Part shown: positions 63,360 to 64,000 of the stretch, one piece after another
Numbering within the stretch: the first letter of the stretch is position 1
Layout: each line of letters starts with the position of its first letter
Source: Flavobacterium sp. LHD-85
GTDB taxonomy: Bacteria; Bacteroidota; Bacteroidia; Flavobacteriales; Flavobacteriaceae
Direction: 5' to 3'
Length of the DNA: 64,000 nt
Assembly: GCF_030929595.1 (NCBI RefSeq)
Contig: NZ_JAVFVR010000006.1
Coordinates: 248,001 to 312,000, forward strand
Notes under the pieces: model-generated
Database searches by the model: none
What the model was told of the DNA's origin: nothing
The model's input: only the letters and a program-made list of their open reading frames with translations
Position numbers and translations under genes: made by a program

Positions 63360-64000
63360 ATGCTTCGACCATGGCCATTAGAAATTCAACTTGATAAAAA
63401 ATCAGATAAAACCATTTACCTGCAAATTGCCGATGCTGTAATTGATGCTATAAAGACTGGAAAACTTGTTAGCGGAAATGCGCTTCCTGGAAGCAGACAG
63501 CTTGCCGAATTGTTGAAAGTAAATCGAAATACAGTTGTTGAAGCTTTGGACGTTTTAACTGCCGAAGGCTGGCTCATAACGATTGATCGAAAAGGGACGT
63601 TTATAGCAGATTTACTACCAACCATCAATCATTCATCAGAAAATAAAATAGATCCGAAAATTGTTATTGAAGAATCTAAAAGCTTTTTAGTTTTTGATGA
63701 TGGACTTCCCGATAGCCGGCTGGCGCCAATGAATGATTTGGCAAGAGCGTATCGCGAATTGTTCAGCCGAAAATCGCGCTGGCAGATTATGGGTTATAGC
63801 AGTGAATTGGGAAATCTGGAGTTTAGAAAATCAATTGCTCAAATGCTGAATTTCAAACGAGGCATGAGTATTTCTCACGATCAAATCTGTATTACCCGCG
63901 GAAGCCAAATGGCTATGTATCTTGCTTCGCACTGTATTTTAAAATCGGGAAATTTTGTTTTGGTCGAAAATCCGGGTTACAAACCTGCTTGGGAAACTTT
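63360..64000 (+). CDS. MocR/PdxR-family regulator, N-terminal part (runs off the right edge)
   Basis: From ATG 63360 the frame encodes a GntR-type winged helix (LQIADAVIDAIKTGKLVSGNALPGSRQLAELLKVNRNTVVEAL) and the start of an aminotransferase-like domain (DDGLPDSRLAPMNDLARAYREL, MGYSSELGNLEFRKSIAQML, ITRGSQMAMYLASHCIL). It is a second MocR in the window, about 36 kb from the one at 27587. TTGGACTATT and AACAGTCCAG flank the start region and form a GGACTA-type inverted pair. The PLP-lysine region is outside the window. Confidence 0.92.
   Translation, partial: MLRPWPLEIQLDKKSDKTIYLQIADAVIDAIKTGKLVSGNALPGSRQLAELLKVNRNTVVEALDVLTAEGWLITIDRKGTFIADLLPTINHSSENKIDPKIVIEESKSFLVFDDGLPDSRLAPMNDLARAYRELFSRKSRWQIMGYSSELGNLEFRKSIAQMLNFKRGMSISHDQICITRGSQMAMYLASHCILKSGNFVLVENPGYKPAWET

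Overview
The window looks like a chromosomal segment of a Flavobacterium-type bacterium (Bacteroidota, Flavobacteriaceae). The DNA is strongly AT-rich, there are two SusC/SusD pairs, an ECF sigma/FecR pair, many lipoproteins and TAnnTTTG-type -7 promoter boxes, starts lack clear Shine-Dalgarno sequences, and the gaps are full of hairpin 'word' repeats. I see no rRNA, tRNA, CRISPR array, insertion sequence or prophage.

Region 1 (786-27440) reads as a peptidoglycan amino-sugar utilisation locus. A leftward operon (12183 to 786) encodes an FAD/Fe-S 2-hydroxyacid (D-lactate-type) dehydrogenase, an esterase, a metallophosphoesterase fused to a PQQ-type propeller, a GHL10/DigH-like glycosidase, a GH20 hexosaminidase and an AmiE-like serine hydrolase. 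A rightward operon (13513 to 27440) encodes SusC, SusD, NamZ (GH171 exo-muramidase), MurQ, a sodium/solute symporter, a NagZ-AmiE fusion lipoprotein and a NagX-like acyltransferase. A DeoR-family regulator lies between them. A near-identical 21-bp sequence occurs three times around it (12436, 13330 reverse, 13401) and is probably its operator. The gene content recalls the Bacillus ybbC-nagZ-amiE-murP-murR-murQ cluster. NagA (34910) completes the GlcNAc-6-P end. No MurNAc kinase is present.

Region 2 (27587-36924) holds a MocR-type regulator whose PLP lysine position is Arg, the metNIQ methionine importer, a two-gene lipoprotein operon with a metzincin-like protease, nagA and a DUF2490 protein. 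A 29-codon, Met-rich reading frame followed by a terminator precedes metN and looks like a methionine attenuator.

Region 3 (37468-42383) is a type I-secretion-like operon: an ABC protein with a degenerate ATPase site, an HlyD adaptor and a TolC-like channel, preceded by a small orphan protein.

Region 4 (42915-60948) holds DsbD and a long leftward operon. The operon encodes a SusC with STN domain, SusD, DUF4843, a PKD-like lipoprotein, a thioredoxin, a retropepsin-like protease, a TlpA-like protein and an M16 protease. FecR and an ECF sigma factor are encoded upstream. It resembles a RagAB/PqqL-like peptide-capture and digestion system under cell-surface signalling control.

Region 5 (61398-64000) holds a DUF4345 protein, a Crp/Fnr regulator, a YkuD_2 L,D-transpeptidase-family protein and the start of a second MocR regulator. 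The left edge holds the start of a TonB-dependent receptor.
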